Assembly: GCF_008831285.2 (NCBI RefSeq)
Contig: NC_045142.1
Location: 24,503,876-24,567,875, forward strand
DNA length: 64,000 nucleotides
Reading direction: 5' to 3'
Source of the DNA: Nymphaea colorata
Taxonomy: Eukaryota; Streptophyta; Magnoliopsida; Nymphaeales; Nymphaeaceae
Both the position numbers and the translations under genes were made by a program. This document shows, piece after piece, positions 62,671 through 64,000 of the stretch (the stretch's first letter is position 1; the number at the start of each line of letters is the position of its first letter). The notes under the pieces are model-generated. The model ran no database searches, was not told where the DNA came from, and saw only the letters and a list, made by a program, of their open reading frames with translations.

Positions 62671-64000
62671 TTTTTATTTTTTTTTAAAAGGTGGTTTCAA
62701 AATTGCAACCAATTTCAATTCTGATCTGATTCAACCAATTCGTTGAATCTTAACTTTTTCATTTGGTCTCCGGTTCGATTCAAAAAGTTTTTTTTTTTTT
62801 ATGTTTACATATTCAGATTCGAATACAAATAAAGAAAAATTATATATGAATGTGACTATGAATCTGAATTCTATTTGCATTTGATTTTTACATTCATATA
62901 TGAATTCTAAGCCTGGGCAACGGGTCGGGCCACCACCAGGCCGGCCAGGCCCGACTCTCGCTCTCCCTCTCCACTCCCTACCTGCCCCCCCTCCTTTTCC
63001 CACTCCACTCCCGACTCCCCGATCTCCCTCTCCACTCCCGACTCCCGCTACCCCTCCCTCTCCCTCTCTGCTCCCGCTCCCCCTCTCCCTCTCTGCAGCT
63101 CTGCTCCCGCTCCCCCTCTCCCTCTCTGCAGCTCTGCTCCCGTTCCCCTCTCCCTCTCCTCTCTGCTCCCGTTCCCCCTCTCCCTCTCCTCTCTCCCTCT
63201 CTGCTCCCCCTCCCTCTCCCTCTCTGCTCCCGCTCCCCTCTCCCTCTCTGCTCCCCCTCTCTCTCTCCCTCTCCCTCCTCCTCTGTCTCCCTCTCCTCCT
63301 CTCCCTCCCCCTCCCCCTCTCTCTCTCCCTCTCCCTCCTCCTCCGTCTCCCTCCCCCCCCTCCTCCATCAGAGCGCGACGGGAGGGCGGGGGAAAGGGGC
63401 AGGAGGGCGACCCGGCCCGATGCCCAGGCCTGAATTGAATTCATTCGAATCAGAATTTTGAATCAAATCTCACGATTTTTAAAATGCAAGAATATCATAT
63501 ATAAGATATTTATTTAAAATTAAATCTGAATCCAATGAGATTTTCAAATCAGATATTAATTTTTTTTATGTCTGATTTTTTCAGAATGATTCAGTTGAAT
63601 ATCCGATCCAAATTGAATATATTGACATTCTTAAATTGAAGAGCGAGTCCGATGTGCCTGCCTTGGCAGCATTATATATGGTGAGATCCCCAGGAAAAAG
63701 AAAAGCGTCAATCTGAATGGTGAGTGGTGTGGTGATTTCTGGTGTGGTGATTTCTTTTTACGAGGAAAAGTGAATATTGAGTTTGTTTTAAAAGCAAATA
63801 TTAATGCATATTCACTTCAATTTCCTCATAAAAGAAATCCCCACGCCACTCACTGCCCAGGCTGACGCTTTTCTTTTTCTTTCGATCTCAACATGTATAA
63901 CACTGCCAATACAGGCACATCACACCCTGCTGGCAATACGTGAAAAATGCAGTCAAACTGTATCGAGTCTTACAATTCAAAGAATAAGATCAGATGAAAT
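62671..64000. repeat. Segmental repeat copy D, truncated by the window edge
   Basis: It matches the beginning of copy B (54663 onwards), interrupted by the element at 62908-63434. The match resumes after the insert and runs through the first hairpin to the window end. Confidence 0.85.
62908..63434. mobile_element. hAT-type MITE with polypyrimidine filling (TAAGCCTGGGC family)
   Basis: The left end is TAAGCCTGGGC and the right end GCCCAGGCCTGA. The flanks ATGAATTC (62900-62907) and TTGAATTC (63435-63442) match 7/8. The uninterrupted site is visible in copy B near 54885-54900. The core, about 62960-63370, is almost pure CTCCCTCTCC(C)-type polypyrimidine with CTCTGCTCCCG units. The long frames over it on both strands (serine/proline/leucine or arginine/glutamate/glycine) are compositional artefacts. 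Confidence 0.8.

Noticed and set aside
62731..63444. Long Arg/Glu/Gly-rich and Ser/Pro/Leu-rich frames on both strands
   Set aside because: They arise from the polypyrimidine core of a hAT-type element; open frames on both strands over the same simple repeat indicate composition, not coding.

Overview
This is plant nuclear DNA: AT-rich, intron-containing, full of microsatellites and small transposons, with plant-specific secreted lipid-transfer proteins. It is a flowering plant; the species cannot be fixed from the window, and the gene structures and base composition do not look like a grass. Reading frames alone miss much of the gene content, because the exons had to be joined by hand from splice signals and codon phase.

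Genes. At the left edge (1-783, minus) is the N-terminal 261 codons of a BTB/POZ (KCTD-type) protein that runs off the window. Three type-1 non-specific lipid-transfer protein (nsLTP) genes lie on the minus strand at 4.07-5.71, 12.33-13.43 and 15.50-16.82 kb, and a fourth lies on the plus strand at 40.51 kb. All encode a signal peptide and the eight-cysteine fold. The three minus-strand genes share a phase-2 intron two nucleotides into the second codon after the last cysteine, so a 7-10 nt terminal coding exon sits 0.7-1.3 kb away. Between them and the fourth copy is one very large housekeeping gene, URB1/Npa1 (19,264-34,189, minus), which I assembled as 14 exons encoding about 2,736 residues with every junction in phase. 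It acts in early 60S ribosomal subunit assembly in the nucleolus.

Mobile DNA. From 34 kb to the right edge there is little or no coding capacity. Small elements can be delimited by target-site duplications: hAT-type elements at 28.7 kb (inside URB1), 36.3, 41.8, 43.8, 45.3, 49.8 and 62.9 kb; a pair of related elements in the first nsLTP intron (4.3 kb) and at 48.1 kb; a PIF/Harbinger element at 37.0-37.9 kb carrying a broken Myb/SANT gene; and a long-inverted-repeat element at 43.5-44.9 kb with a hAT element nested in it.

Segmental repeats. From about 48.6 kb to the right edge the DNA is a tandem, mosaic array of related 3-6 kb segments (copies A 48.6-54.66, B 54.66-59.75, C 59.75-62.67, D from 62.67 to the end), with a diverged relative at about 45.2-46.6 kb. 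Each unit carries several strong hairpins and no convincing gene. Comparing copies gives natural 'empty sites' that date individual insertions.

I found no clear new molecular system. The strongest leads are the mosaic hairpin-bearing array, the polypyrimidine-filled hAT element at 62.9 kb, the Harbinger element with a decayed Myb gene, and the exact (CT)(AT)(AG) palindrome in an nsLTP intron.
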